Shown in pieces: positions 47,236 through 56,560 of a DNA stretch of 64,000 nt. Under the pieces are notes generated by a model. It was not told the DNA's origin and did no database searches. It saw only the letters and a program-made list of their open reading frames with translations. A program made the position numbers and the translations under genes. The DNA is from Phyllobacterium phragmitis (GTDB lineage Bacteria > Pseudomonadota > Alphaproteobacteria > Rhizobiales > Rhizobiaceae). How positions within the stretch are numbered: position 1 is the stretch's first letter; the number at the start of each line of letters is the position of its first letter. The stretch spans positions 62,001 to 126,000 of the forward strand of contig NZ_PVBR01000011.1 in assembly GCF_002980495.1 (NCBI RefSeq), written 5' to 3'.

Positions 47236-47901
47236 ATGGCGGAAAACATTGTCCAGGGACTAAGGGACAAGATCGAGAACGGCATCGTCACCGGACTTTT
47301 TGCCCCGGGCGAAAGGCTGGATGAAGTGCAACTGGCAAAGCGTTTCGGCGTATCGCGGACGCCTATCCGCGAAGTGCTGATGCAGTTGAGCGCCATCGGG
47401 CTCATCGAAATCCGTCCACGACGCGGCGCGGTCGTCGTCGAGCCCGGTCCGCAACGCATCTACGAGATGTTCGAGGTCATGGCGGAACTGGAAGGCATGG
47501 CAGGCGCGCTCGCTGCCCGTCGCCATACCGAAGAAGATCGGGCCGATCTTCTGGCCGCCCATGACAAATGCCAACAATCGTCCAACAGCGGCGATACAGA
47601 CGCCTATTACTACGATAATGAGCTGTTCCACGGCGCGATCTACCTCGCCGGCCACAGCGCGTTTCTTGCAGAGCAGTGCACGACACTGCATCGCCGCCTG
47701 CGCCCCTACAGGCGGCTGCAGCTGCGCGTCCGCAACCGCATGAAGACCTCATTCAGCGAACATACTGGAATTGTCGAGGCGATACTGGCCGGCGACGCGG
47801 AAGCCGCACGCGCCTTGCTGAGAAGCCATATCGCGGTGCAGGGCGACCGTTTCGGCGATCTCGTATCGACGCTTGCAAAGCGGGAAGCCCGCACGGCCTG
47901 A
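47236..47901 (+). CDS. matR: MatR-like GntR regulator (FadR/FCD subfamily)
   Basis: 221 residues from the ATG at 47236; upstream GTG and ATG codons at 47221 and 47218 are also in frame. N-terminal wHTH GERLDEVQLAKRFGVSRTPIREVL followed by IEIRPRRGAVVV; C-terminal FCD helical domain with metal/effector residues in DNELFHGAIYLAGHS and SFSEHTGIVEAIL. Divergent from the malonate operon, so probably its malonate-responsive repressor. Confidence 0.82.
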   Translation: MAENIVQGLRDKIENGIVTGLFAPGERLDEVQLAKRFGVSRTPIREVLMQLSAIGLIEIRPRRGAVVVEPGPQRIYEMFEVMAELEGMAGALAARRHTEEDRADLLAAHDKCQQSSNSGDTDAYYYDNELFHGAIYLAGHSAFLAEQCTTLHRRLRPYRRLQLRVRNRMKTSFSEHTGIVEAILAGDAEAARALLRSHIAVQGDRFGDLVSTLAKREARTA

Positions 47902-47930
47902 ACCAGCCGGTGCCTTATCCCCACCTGGGA

Positions 47931-49559
47931 TCAGGACATGTCCACATGCGTCTTGTGGGCCGCGATATCCTGCGGAAGAATGGTTTGCCGTTCGATCATG
48001 CGGTGCACGCGCGGCTCGTCCGGTCCGCGATGCAGCGCCCTGATCTTGTCACTGGTTTCCGCATCCGCCTGTGTCCGCCGCTGGTTGTGGCGCACATATT
48101 CCACCCACGTCGGAACGTGATAGCTTTCGGTCCATATCTCCGGATTTTCGAGGTCCCGCATCAACGCCCACTGTCCTGCTCCATCCCGGATACGGATGCG
48201 CCGCCGATCCGTCATGGCGGCAAGAAACGCGGGAACGTCCTCTCCCGCGATATTGTAATCGATCATGACGACAATCGGGCCACTGCGCGGCTGAAGGTCC
48301 ATCCGCAAAAACGGCTCGCTGAAACGGTTGAGCGGATCGAGATTGAGTGTTGTGAATTCAGGCAGGGCGAAGCGCAATCCGAGCGCCGCACCGGCCAGCA
48401 TCAGCACGCCGGATGCAAGCAGCGCATTATCCGCGCCATATTCCTCCGCTGCGAGACCCCATATCCAGCTACCGCCGGCAATACCCCCAAAAGTCATGGT
48501 CTGGGATAGCGAGAGGGCCCGGCCAACCACCCAGCGCGGCGTCGAAAGCTGCACCGTCACGTTGAACAGCGACAGCGCGAGAACCCAGCAGGCGCCGGAT
48601 ATCATAAGCGCGGCATTGGTCGACCAGGCATTGGAGCTGAACCCTATGATCCCGGCACTGGCGGCAAATCCGAGGAAAGCCCACCGCACCACCCCTTCAC
48701 TCGACAGGACTTCGCGCAATCGGCCGCTGAGAAGCGCGCCGCCGATCGCGCCGATACCAAACGAACCGAGCATGACGCCATAGACAAGCGGCCCGCCGCC
48801 GACGAGATCGCGCGCCACGAACGGCAGCAGCGCCAGGACTGCGCTCGCCGAAAGGCCGAAGAAGAAGCCGCGGAATACCACTTTTCCGATATTCGGCGAC
48901 ATCGCGACATAACGCAGGCCCGCCCCGATGGCGCGCCCCAGCGTCTCGCGCGGCAGCGTTCTCGGTGTGATGCCGGGCTGCCAGCGTAGAAGCGCGAAAA
49001 TGATGGCGAAATAGCTCATCGTATTGACGGCGAATGCAGCCGCCGCCCCCGCCGCAGCCACGATCATGCCGCCGATCGCAGGCCCGACGCTGCGTGTGAT
49101 ATTGAAGCCCATACTGTTGAGCGCCACTGCGGCGGGAAGATCGTCGCGCGGCACCAGATCCCCCACCGACGCCTGCCATGACGGATTGTTGAGAGCCGTC
49201 CCGCAACCGAGCAGGAAGGTGAATGCCAGCAAAAGCCACGGCGTGATGAAACCCAGATAGGCGAAAACCGTCATCAGCGCCGAGATGGCCAGCATGAAAC
49301 ATTGAGCGACAAGCATGATTTTGCGCCGGTCGAGATTGTCCGCAAGCGCGCCAGAAACCAGCGAGAACAGCATGATGGGCAAGGCTGTCGATGCCTGCAC
49401 CAATGCGACCATGTTCACCGAATTGGAAATGGATGTCATCATCCAGGCGGCTCCCACGGCCTGGATCAGCCCACCGAAATTGGACGCAAGGCTCGCGATC
49501 CAGATGGTCCGGAACGTGTCATGTTTAAACGGAGCCAGTGGCGATCTTCGGTCCGGCAC
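47931..49559 (-). CDS. MFS exporter (EntS/MFS_3 type) with C-terminal monooxygenase-like domain
   Basis: 542 residues, about 130 more than a simple MFS protein. Residues 1-400 hold 12 helices; RTIWIASLASNFGGLIQAVGA and loop LADNLDRRKIMLV fit the MFS_3 'transmembrane secretion effector' group. From about 410 a soluble domain follows (PIVVMIDYNIAGEDVPAFL, RRIRIRDGAGQWALMRDL, TWVEYVRHNQRRT), which resembles the ABM/NIPSNAP-type ferredoxin-like fold. Substrate unknown; drug or siderophore export is usual for the family. Convergent with matR (29 bp between stops). Confidence 0.78.
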   Translation of the reverse strand: MPDRRSPLAPFKHDTFRTIWIASLASNFGGLIQAVGAAWMMTSISNSVNMVALVQASTALPIMLFSLVSGALADNLDRRKIMLVAQCFMLAISALMTVFAYLGFITPWLLLAFTFLLGCGTALNNPSWQASVGDLVPRDDLPAAVALNSMGFNITRSVGPAIGGMIVAAAGAAAAFAVNTMSYFAIIFALLRWQPGITPRTLPRETLGRAIGAGLRYVAMSPNIGKVVFRGFFFGLSASAVLALLPFVARDLVGGGPLVYGVMLGSFGIGAIGGALLSGRLREVLSSEGVVRWAFLGFAASAGIIGFSSNAWSTNAALMISGACWVLALSLFNVTVQLSTPRWVVGRALSLSQTMTFGGIAGGSWIWGLAAEEYGADNALLASGVLMLAGAALGLRFALPEFTTLNLDPLNRFSEPFLRMDLQPRSGPIVVMIDYNIAGEDVPAFLAAMTDRRRIRIRDGAGQWALMRDLENPEIWTESYHVPTWVEYVRHNQRRTQADAETSDKIRALHRGPDEPRVHRMIERQTILPQDIAAHKTHVDMS

Positions 49560-49862
49560 GTTGTCGTCTCTTTTTTGTTTCGATGAATCAGAGCCGTGGA
49601 ACAGACACAGTTATAGCCACGGTCGCCTGCAATGCCAGTGAGCCGCCCGAATGATTGTTCAATTTTGGAGTCTGACCTTGGGATTAGTGGGCCTGCCAGC
49701 CATCCTGGGACAGTCATCTTGAACGGACGCGCCGCGCGAACGGAACATTTTCACAACTTGCCGGGTTCGAACCAACACAGAATCTGTGATAAGGAGGCGG
49801 GCCTCTCCACTTGAGGGAAATAAGCTTATCCGAGGTTCCGCCGATAGACAGGAAATAACGTG
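49560..49862. other. Divergent intergenic region, MFS exporter-fadA
   Basis: 303 bp, no gene seen. It holds CACAGA-a-TCTGTG (49776-49788), a 13-bp perfect palindrome 75 bp before fadA, and CCGTGG ... CCACGG (about 49593-49621) near the exporter start. Both are operator candidates. Confidence 0.45.
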
Positions 49863-51254
49863 ATGGCCCAGAAACCGAAATCCGCGGCCCCGACCAAGAC
49901 GAAGAGCCGGGCTCGTGCGCCAAGACCGGCCACCTCCACAGCGCCCGTAGCCGGCGGGATCGCGGCAGCTTCCGGCCGCCCCGTCTATCTCGTCGACGGT
50001 GCACGCACACCTTTTTTGCGGGCACGCGGCAAACCGGGACCATTCACGCCTGTCGATCTTGCGGTCCAGTGCGGACGGCCGTTGCTCGCCCGCCAGCCAT
50101 TTTCGCCCGAGATCTTCGACACGGTCATCCTCGGCTGCGTCAACGTGCTTGCCGACGAGATGAACCCGGCACGCGTAGCGGCTCTCAGGCTCGGCATGGG
50201 CGCGGCGATGACCGCCTTTACCGTCCAGATAAATTGCGGCTCCGGCATGCAGTCGATCGACACCGCCTTTCGCACGATCGAGGCCGGCAAGGCCGACCTG
50301 ATCCTGGCCGGCGGCGCAGAAGCGCTGTCTCATTCGCCGCTGGTTCTCAGTCAGGAGGCGACCAAATGGTTCGGACGTTTCGCAACGGAGAAGACAGCCT
50401 GGGGCAAGACCGCTGCGCTGGCGGAGTTTCGGCCGGAAATGGCAAAGCCTGTCATCGGACTGGAACGTGGACTGACTGATCCTATGACCAATCTGAATAT
50501 GGGTCAGACGGCGGAAGAAATCGGCCATCTCTTCGGCATCACGCGGCAAGCTGCCGATGCCTATGCGCTTGAAAGCCATAGGCGATTGTCGCACGCCCAT
50601 AAGGACGGCTTTCTCGACGGCGAACTGGTCCCGGCGATCAGCCGCGATGGGATGCTCTACGATCATGATGATGGCGTGCGCCCCGATACATCGATGGAGA
50701 AGCTCGCAAATCTCAAGCCGGTTTTCGAAAAGCCTTACGGCAACGTTACCGCCGGCAATTCCTCCCAGATCACCGATGGCGCTTCCTGGGTCATCCTTGC
50801 TTCCGAGGAAGCGGTGAAAAAGCATAGGCTGAAGCCGCTCGCCCGCATCATCGATGCCGAATGGTCGGCGCTCGATCCCTCGATCATGGGTCTGGGGCCG
50901 ACACTCTGTTCCACCGCCCTTCTCCGGCGCCGGGGCCTCACCCGCGAGGACGTCGATCTCTGGGAATTGAACGAGGCCTTCGGCGCGCAGGTGCTGGCCT
51001 GCCTCGCCGCATGGGAGGATGAGCAATATTGCCGCGACGTGCTCGGCCTCGAAGGCACATTCGGCCCTATCGAGCGCGACCGGCTCAATGTCGATGGCGG
51101 AGCGATCAGCCTTGGCCATCCCGTCGGCGCGAGCGGCAACCGCATCGTGCTTCATCTCGTCAACGCCATGCGCCGGCTCGGACTGAAGCGCGGCATGGCC
51201 ACCGAATGCATCGGCGGCGGCCAGGGCGGCGCGATGCTTATGGAGGTTGTCTGA
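49863..51254 (+). CDS. fadA: FadA-type acetyl-CoA acyltransferase (thiolase)
   Basis: 463 residues from the ATG at 49863 after CAGGAAA. The first ~35 residues are a Lys/Arg/Ala/Pro-rich extension absent from most thiolases. Then RPVYLVDGARTPFLRARGK, the nucleophile INCGSGMQSID, NEAFGAQVL, GHPVGASGNRI (His) and CIGGGQGGAMLME (second Cys). Cleaves 3-ketoacyl-CoA in beta-oxidation. The stop overlaps the fadB start (TGATG). Confidence 0.9.
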   Translation: MAQKPKSAAPTKTKSRARAPRPATSTAPVAGGIAAASGRPVYLVDGARTPFLRARGKPGPFTPVDLAVQCGRPLLARQPFSPEIFDTVILGCVNVLADEMNPARVAALRLGMGAAMTAFTVQINCGSGMQSIDTAFRTIEAGKADLILAGGAEALSHSPLVLSQEATKWFGRFATEKTAWGKTAALAEFRPEMAKPVIGLERGLTDPMTNLNMGQTAEEIGHLFGITRQAADAYALESHRRLSHAHKDGFLDGELVPAISRDGMLYDHDDGVRPDTSMEKLANLKPVFEKPYGNVTAGNSSQITDGASWVILASEEAVKKHRLKPLARIIDAEWSALDPSIMGLGPTLCSTALLRRRGLTREDVDLWELNEAFGAQVLACLAAWEDEQYCRDVLGLEGTFGPIERDRLNVDGGAISLGHPVGASGNRIVLHLVNAMRRLGLKRGMATECIGGGQGGAMLMEVV

Positions 51255-53362
51255 TGCCGGTCACCAACACGTCCGTGTGGAACACGCTCGCACCCCGCAA
51301 TATGGAGCTCGGACCGCAGTCCGGCTCGACGAAGATCCTGACCCACTGGCGGCTGATCAAGGGGGACGATGATATCGTCTGGCTCATCCTCGACAGAGCC
51401 AATGAAAGCACGAATACCCTGTCGGAAGCCGTCCTTGCCGAACTCGATACGGCGCTTGGCGATGTCGCGGGCATGGGTGCCAAGGGCCTGGTCATCCGTT
51501 CTGCCAAAAAAGCCGGATTCATCGCCGGTGCCGACATCCGCGATTTCAGGGGCGTGACCGACATGCGCGAGGTCGAAACGCGCATGACGCGGGCGCACGA
51601 GATCGTCGATCGCCTGGCGGCTCTCGATATCCCGACGGTCGCCGTCCTCCACGGACATTGCCTCGGCGGCGGGCTCGAACTCGCTCTCGCCTGCAAATAC
51701 CGCATCGCCGTCGGCGACGCCAAGCTCGGCTTCCCCGAAGTGCTGCTTGGCCTGCATCCGGGGCTCGGCGGCACATTCCGTCTGACGGCGCTGATCGATC
51801 CCATCGAGGCGATGACGATGATGCTGACGGGAAGAACCGCGCATGCGAAAAAGGCTAAGGCGCTTGGCCTCGTCGATGCGGCGATCGAGGAGCGCCATGT
51901 CGAGAACGCTGTGCGAGCGGCGGTTTCAGGCGCGATGAAGACCCGCCGCGGAAGCCTCAAATCCCCTGTTTTCGGTTTCCGGCCGGCACGGCAGATCGCT
52001 GCCCGCCAGATGCGGGCCCAAGCGGAGAAACATGCGCCGAAGCAGCATTATCCCGCGCCCTATCGCCTCATCGATCTCTGGGAAGAGCATGGCGGTGATG
52101 CCAAGGCGATGCAAAAGGCCGAGATAAGATCGTTTTCGGAACTGCTTGTCGGCGACACCGCGCAGAACCTCATCCGCGTCTTCTTCCTGCACGAAAAGCT
52201 GAAAAGCTCCGCCAAGGGCGAAAGCGGCATCCGCCATGTCCATGTCATCGGCGCCGGCATGATGGGTGGCGATATCGCCGCGTGGTGCGCCACGCGCGGC
52301 CTGTCGGTGACGCTCGCCGACCTCGACCGCAATGCCGTCGCCAGGGCCATCGGTCGCGCGGCCGAGTTCTACGAGAAAAAGCTCCATTCAGGCATCGAGC
52401 GGCGCGACGCACTCGACCGACTGATGCCCGATTTTGCGGGATCAGGAATTGCCAAGGCGGACCTCATCATCGAGGCTGTAGCGGAAAACACTGACATAAA
52501 ACGCCGGGTCTTCGACGCCATCGCACCAAAAATGAAAAAGAACGCCATTCTTGCCACCAATACGTCGAGCATTCCGCTCGAAGTGCTGCGCCAGGATTTG
52601 CCGTTCGCGGACCGTCTGGTCGGCCTGCATTTCTTCAATCCTGTCGCCAAGATGGAATTGGTCGAGATCGTCGCGCACGATCAGGCAAGCCAGGCGACAC
52701 TCGACAGGGCCCGCGCTTTCTGCGGCACGATCGGCAAATTGCCCGCACCGGTGAAAAGCGCGCCGGGCTTCCTCGTCAACCGGGCACTGACGCCATATCT
52801 GGTGGAGGCTTTCGTCATGCTGGATGAAGGGACCGCCAAGGAGACGATCGACCGCGCCGCAAAGGATTTCGGCATGCCCATGGGGCCGATCGAACTTGCC
52901 GACCGCGTTGGGCTCGACATCTGCCTCGAGGTCGCCCGCATGCTCAAGGAGAAGCTCGACGAGCCCATGCCGGAAATTCCGGCATGGCTTGTCCAAAAGG
53001 TCGAGAGCGGCGAGACCGGTCGAAAGGCTGGCAAGGGGCTCTACATCTATGACGACAAGGGCAGGCCGAAAAAGGCATCCGATGCGGCTGCCCCAAGCAA
53101 CGAAATGGCCGATCGCCTCGTCCTGCCGATGCTCAACACCTGTATACGCTGCCTGCGCGAAGGCATTGTGGAAGACGACGACACGCTCGACGGCGCCATG
53201 ATCTTCGCCACCGGCTTTGCGCCGTTCCGCGGCGGCCCCATCCATTACGCCCGCACCCGTGGTGCTGCCGATATCGTGGCGGCGCTGCAGCGGCTCGAGC
53301 AGCAGCACGGCCCCCGCTTCGCGCCCGATGAGGGCTGGAACACACTCGGCACAAACGCCTGA
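51254..53362 (+). CDS. fadB: FadB-type enoyl-CoA hydratase / 3-hydroxyacyl-CoA dehydrogenase
   Basis: 702 residues. N-terminal crotonase domain (about 25-230) with SAKKAGFIAGADIRDF, GHCLGGGLELALACKYRIA and FPEVLLGLHPGLGGT holding the two catalytic glutamates. From about 325 a 3-hydroxyacyl-CoA dehydrogenase: VHVIGAGMMGGDIAAWCA (NAD), TNTSSIPLE, GLHFFNPVAKMELVE (catalytic His) and a helical C-terminal pair of HCDH domains. Pairs with FadA for fatty-acid beta-oxidation. Confidence 0.92.
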   Translation: MPVTNTSVWNTLAPRNMELGPQSGSTKILTHWRLIKGDDDIVWLILDRANESTNTLSEAVLAELDTALGDVAGMGAKGLVIRSAKKAGFIAGADIRDFRGVTDMREVETRMTRAHEIVDRLAALDIPTVAVLHGHCLGGGLELALACKYRIAVGDAKLGFPEVLLGLHPGLGGTFRLTALIDPIEAMTMMLTGRTAHAKKAKALGLVDAAIEERHVENAVRAAVSGAMKTRRGSLKSPVFGFRPARQIAARQMRAQAEKHAPKQHYPAPYRLIDLWEEHGGDAKAMQKAEIRSFSELLVGDTAQNLIRVFFLHEKLKSSAKGESGIRHVHVIGAGMMGGDIAAWCATRGLSVTLADLDRNAVARAIGRAAEFYEKKLHSGIERRDALDRLMPDFAGSGIAKADLIIEAVAENTDIKRRVFDAIAPKMKKNAILATNTSSIPLEVLRQDLPFADRLVGLHFFNPVAKMELVEIVAHDQASQATLDRARAFCGTIGKLPAPVKSAPGFLVNRALTPYLVEAFVMLDEGTAKETIDRAAKDFGMPMGPIELADRVGLDICLEVARMLKEKLDEPMPEIPAWLVQKVESGETGRKAGKGLYIYDDKGRPKKASDAAAPSNEMADRLVLPMLNTCIRCLREGIVEDDDTLDGAMIFATGFAPFRGGPIHYARTRGAADIVAALQRLEQQHGPRFAPDEGWNTLGTNA

Positions 53363-53607
53363 TCGTCTATCCCACGGTCAAGACCTGACAGCGGAACATT
53401 TTATCACGCCGTTGGTTTGGCCAAAGGAGTGGATGCCGGTTCAAACAGTGACCGTATTTTCGTCATATCAGCGATGCGCGTGCTGGACGTGCTCTCGCTT
53501 ATCGGCATCGCATTGGCCAGCGCCACCGTGTTCCTGCTCGACCCCTGCGCCAAGCTCCGGTGATCGATGCATCGCTGGTCGATCGGCCCATTATGAAAGG
53601 GATATCG

Positions 53608-54654
53608 TCAAACTGCCCTCCCGACTCTAGCCCTATAGAGAATGAAGGCAAAAGCCGGCGCACCGAACAGCGCAGTCACCACACCGATCGGCAATATCTG
53701 CTGCGGGACGATGATCCGCGACATGATATCGGCAAGCACCATGAATATCGCCCCTGATATCGCCGATGCCGGGATCAGCCGCAGATGTCTGGGCCCGACG
53801 AGGAAACGGGCCGCGTGCGGAATAACCAGTCCGACAAAACCGATCGAACCGACGATGCTGACCATCGTCGCAGTCATGATGGAAGTCAGCCCCAGGAGAA
53901 CGATCCTCACCCGGGCAACCGGAACGCCCAGCGCCACAGCGGCACCCGTCCCGAAGGTCAAGGCATCGAGCGCCCGCGCATGCAACATACAGGCGAGAAA
54001 GCCGCCGATCGCAACCGGCGCCGCCATATAGACGTCCGGCCAGCGAACGCCGCCAAGGCTGCCCAGAAGCCAGAACATCACGCCGCACGCCTGTTCCGCA
54101 TTGGCTGATGTCGTGACGATATAGGATGTGAGCGCATTGAAGAGTTGCGAGCCGGCGACGCCTGCCAGGATGATCCGGTCATGACTACCGCCCGAACCCA
54201 CAGCGAGGATGGAGACCAGGGCAAAGGCGCCGACGGCACCCGCGAAGGCTCCGCTCGACAAGGTGAGTACACCATGGCCGAGACCAAGGATCATCACCGC
54301 CACCGCACCCGTTGAAGCACCTGCGGAGATGCCGAGCACATAAGGCTCAGCCAGGGGATTGCGCAACAGGGCCTGCAGGATGACACCGGAAAGCGCCAGC
54401 GCCGCTCCGCAACTGGCGGCAACGAGCGCGCGGCTCAGGCGATAGTTCCAGATGATGCCCTCTTGGATGTCGCTGAGCTCAAAGCCCATGCCGAACATTC
54501 GATTGGCGATGACCTTGAAGGTCGTCGTCAAAGGAATCGTCATCTCGCCGATGGAAATCGCCATGGCAATGCAGATGACAAGGGTTGCGATCAACAGGAC
54601 GGCAAGCGAGGCCTGCATGCCTCGCCTCCCTCTATGCATGGAATGAAAGCTCAA
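53608..54654 (-). CDS. FecCD/BtuC-type ABC transporter permease
   Basis: 348 residues, about ten helices. FecCD family: IIWNYRLSRALVAASCGAALALSGVILQALLRNPLAEPYVLGISAGAS is unmistakable though quoted here only in part as LRNPLAEPYVLGISAGAS, followed by IILAGVAGSQLFNAL and GFVGLVIPHAARFLVG. With the upstream binding protein and cobalamin riboswitch, it most likely takes up vitamin B12 or a cobinamide. The matching ATPase gene is not downstream; the next gene is convergent fadB. Overlaps the binding-protein gene by 4 bp. Confidence 0.88.
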   Translation of the reverse strand: MSFHSMHRGRRGMQASLAVLLIATLVICIAMAISIGEMTIPLTTTFKVIANRMFGMGFELSDIQEGIIWNYRLSRALVAASCGAALALSGVILQALLRNPLAEPYVLGISAGASTGAVAVMILGLGHGVLTLSSGAFAGAVGAFALVSILAVGSGGSHDRIILAGVAGSQLFNALTSYIVTTSANAEQACGVMFWLLGSLGGVRWPDVYMAAPVAIGGFLACMLHARALDALTFGTGAAVALGVPVARVRIVLLGLTSIMTATMVSIVGSIGFVGLVIPHAARFLVGPRHLRLIPASAISGAIFMVLADIMSRIIVPQQILPIGVVTALFGAPAFAFILYRARVGRAV

Positions 54655-55697
54655 TCTGCCAGTCCGAATGTCTTGATGCCATGAGCAAGCGCCTCGATCC
54701 CGTCGATGGTGCGGATCGTCGGGTTCATCGACTGCGCATCCATCATGACGAAATGCTTCTTCCCGACCGCATCGAGATGGCTGGTGACGGGATCGGTTTC
54801 GAGAAATTTGATTTTCACGGCCGGGTCATCGGCGGCATAGCGACGCCGATCCATTTCCGCGATAACGATCACCGCAGGATCTTTGCCGACGATCGTTTCC
54901 CAACTGACGAGCGGCCATTCCTCTTCCGTGTCGATCACGTTTTTCGCACCAAGAGCCTGCAGGATATAGGCGGGCGCGCCGTTTTTACCCGCAACGAAGG
55001 CATCGCCGCGAACGTCCTTGCTGGAAAACCAGAAGACGACAGGCAAACCCGCCGTCTTGCTTCCGGCAACCGAGGCGATAGCATCTGCCTCGCGCTTCTT
55101 CAGATCGGCCACCAATTGCTCGCCGCGCTCGTTGACATCGAATATCTGCGCCAGTTCGCGAATTTCCTGGTAAACCAGTTCCATCGTGAATCGCTCTTTT
55201 CGGACCCCGTCACCACCACCGGAATTGTCCTTGGCGACGCAATCCGCGGGAGAGATATAAGTCGGGATACCGAGCTCGGAGAACTGCTCGCGCGTGCCGA
55301 CCGCGCCATTCTGGCCGACATCCCATTCGAACTGGACGGCAACGAGATCCGGTTCCTGGGCGACGACCGATTCGAAGCTCGGGCTGTTGTCCGAAAGCCG
55401 TTTGATCTTTTCGTTCTGGCTCTCGAACCCTTTGAGGACAGGCCCCACCCAGACGGCGGTTCCAACTATTCTGTCGGAGAGACCGAGCGACAGCAGGATT
55501 TCCGTGCTGCTCTGGCCGATCGTGACGGCTCTTTCGGGTGGTTTTTCGAACGTGACCGAAACGCCGCAATTGTCGAGCGTCAGCGGATACGCAGTGCGTT
55601 CTGCGGCATTGCCGATCGAAGCGCTTCCTGTGACGCCTAGAACGATCGCAACGGCGAAAGCGACCCCTCGGGCACGCTTTTGAATGGAGTTTTGCAT
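54651..55697 (-). CDS. BtuF-like periplasmic binding protein of an ABC transporter
   Basis: 348 residues with a signal peptide (GVAFAVAIVLGVTGSASI, cleavage near GNAAE). Periplasmic-binding domain of the BtuF/FecB kind: ERAVTIGQSSTEILLSLGL, GTAVWVGPVL, ESVVAQEPDLVAVQFEW, then WETIVGKDPAVIVIAEMDRR. No lipobox cysteine was seen. It is the first large gene after the cobalamin riboswitch, which points to cobalamin or a precursor as ligand; an iron chelate is the alternative. Confidence 0.85.
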   Translation of the reverse strand: MQNSIQKRARGVAFAVAIVLGVTGSASIGNAAERTAYPLTLDNCGVSVTFEKPPERAVTIGQSSTEILLSLGLSDRIVGTAVWVGPVLKGFESQNEKIKRLSDNSPSFESVVAQEPDLVAVQFEWDVGQNGAVGTREQFSELGIPTYISPADCVAKDNSGGGDGVRKERFTMELVYQEIRELAQIFDVNERGEQLVADLKKREADAIASVAGSKTAGLPVVFWFSSKDVRGDAFVAGKNGAPAYILQALGAKNVIDTEEEWPLVSWETIVGKDPAVIVIAEMDRRRYAADDPAVKIKFLETDPVTSHLDAVGKKHFVMMDAQSMNPTIRTIDGIEALAHGIKTFGLAD

Positions 55698-55801
55698 GGT
55701 TTTCCCCAGATGGCTTGATAATTTGAATGTGCGACGCTGACACGAACCGGCGCGATCCTGACGAATGCAGCGAGCAAACGGGAATGGATGCAGCGCCGGT
55801 G

Positions 55802-55897
55802 TCAGCCGGAGGCCGGCCCCGACATGGGCAATGATTGATCAAGCGGATGGAAAACGAGCGAAAGAAGCCGGTCTACCCGGCTGAAAGACTTGGCCAT
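55802..55897 (-). CDS. Small ORF (31 codons) between riboswitch and binding-protein gene
   Basis: Starts MAKSFSRVDRLLSLVFHPLD and ends SGPASG. A near-ideal ribosome-binding site AGAGGAG lies 6 nt before the ATG. A short hairpin ACGGGC / GCCCGT (55910-55927) sits between the riboswitch and this site. It may be a leader peptide that couples riboswitch control to the transporter, or a real small protein; I know no homologue. Confidence 0.45.
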   Translation of the reverse strand: MAKSFSRVDRLLSLVFHPLDQSLPMSGPASG

Positions 55898-55940
55898 GAT
55901 GTCTCCTCTACGGGCAACCCCGCCCGTGAAAATGGATTTC

Positions 55941-56151
55941 GACTTCGACGGCAGGTCTCCTGGCTCACGGATATCTGCTCCACATCTGCCTTCCCGCCGG
56001 TTCGTTGAAGAACCCGGCAGTGGCATGACATCCCAAAGAGAAAGGATGTCACAACGACGTTCGGCAATCCGCTTACAGTTGCGGGGGCAGCCACGGTCTT
56101 GGTCCCGATTGGGTCGTCCGCACCGTGTTCCCTATTAATCCCCTGGAAGTC
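55941..56151 (-). ncRNA. Cobalamin (AdoCbl) riboswitch
   Basis: On the minus strand the element runs from GACTTC to GAAGTC (P1 pairing) and shows the core of the family: GACGACCCAATCGGGA-type 5' arm, GCCCCCGCAACTGTAAGCGG region, GCCACTGCC, GGGAAGGC and the B12 box GAGCCAGGAGACCTGCC. It would shut off the downstream binding protein and permease when cobalamin is plentiful. About 240 nt separate it from the binding-protein start. Confidence 0.92.
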
Positions 56152-56392
56152 ATTCTTCGGGGAACCGTCACCACGTTCTTAGGCCCGACGGAAGGCTGCC
56201 GTCAAGATGAAGCTCTCAGGACAATTTCACCTCATCATACAGTCCACCACATCAGCATCGCCACAGAATTTCATCTCGCCGTCTGGCTCCGATCAATACC
56301 GCTCGATCGCACGATGAGCCTTGTAACGTAATAACATATCGAGTCAAGTTCATTCTCGTGGCTGACTGGAGAGAGCCTGTCAGACGCTCCGC
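56152..56392. other. Upstream region of the cobalamin riboswitch
   Basis: About 240 bp; must contain the promoter for the leftward riboswitch transcript. No gene recognised. Confidence 0.4.
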
Positions 56393-56560
56393 TCAACCTG
56401 AAACAGCAAGCTCCGTTTCACGATCGAACAGATGAACGCTTTTGGGAGAGATGTTGAGGAGAATGGCGCTGCCCCTTTCCACGCCCGCATCCAAGGCAAG
56501 GCCATCCTCGACCGACGCGAACGACGTTGCCAAACAGCGCCGGCTCGGCGTGATCCTGCA
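56393..56560 (-). pseudogene. C-terminal remnant of a UgpC/MalK-type ABC ATPase
   Basis: The frame ends in SAILLNISPKSVHLFDRETE and then LAVSG with a stop at 56393-56395, which is the typical end of the TOBE domain of sugar-ABC ATPases (pattern 'pe-x-vHLFD-x-etG'). Nothing of the Walker motifs is present and the frame degenerates upstream of FASVEDGLALDAG. The overlapping longer frame at 56380-56676 is not coding-like. Confidence 0.5.

Noticed and set aside
53474-53563. 29-codon hydrophobic frame (MRVLDVLSLIGIALASATVF...) between fadB and the permease
   Set aside because: No ribosome-binding site at the right distance, and the gap also contains convergent gene ends; kept only as a possibility.
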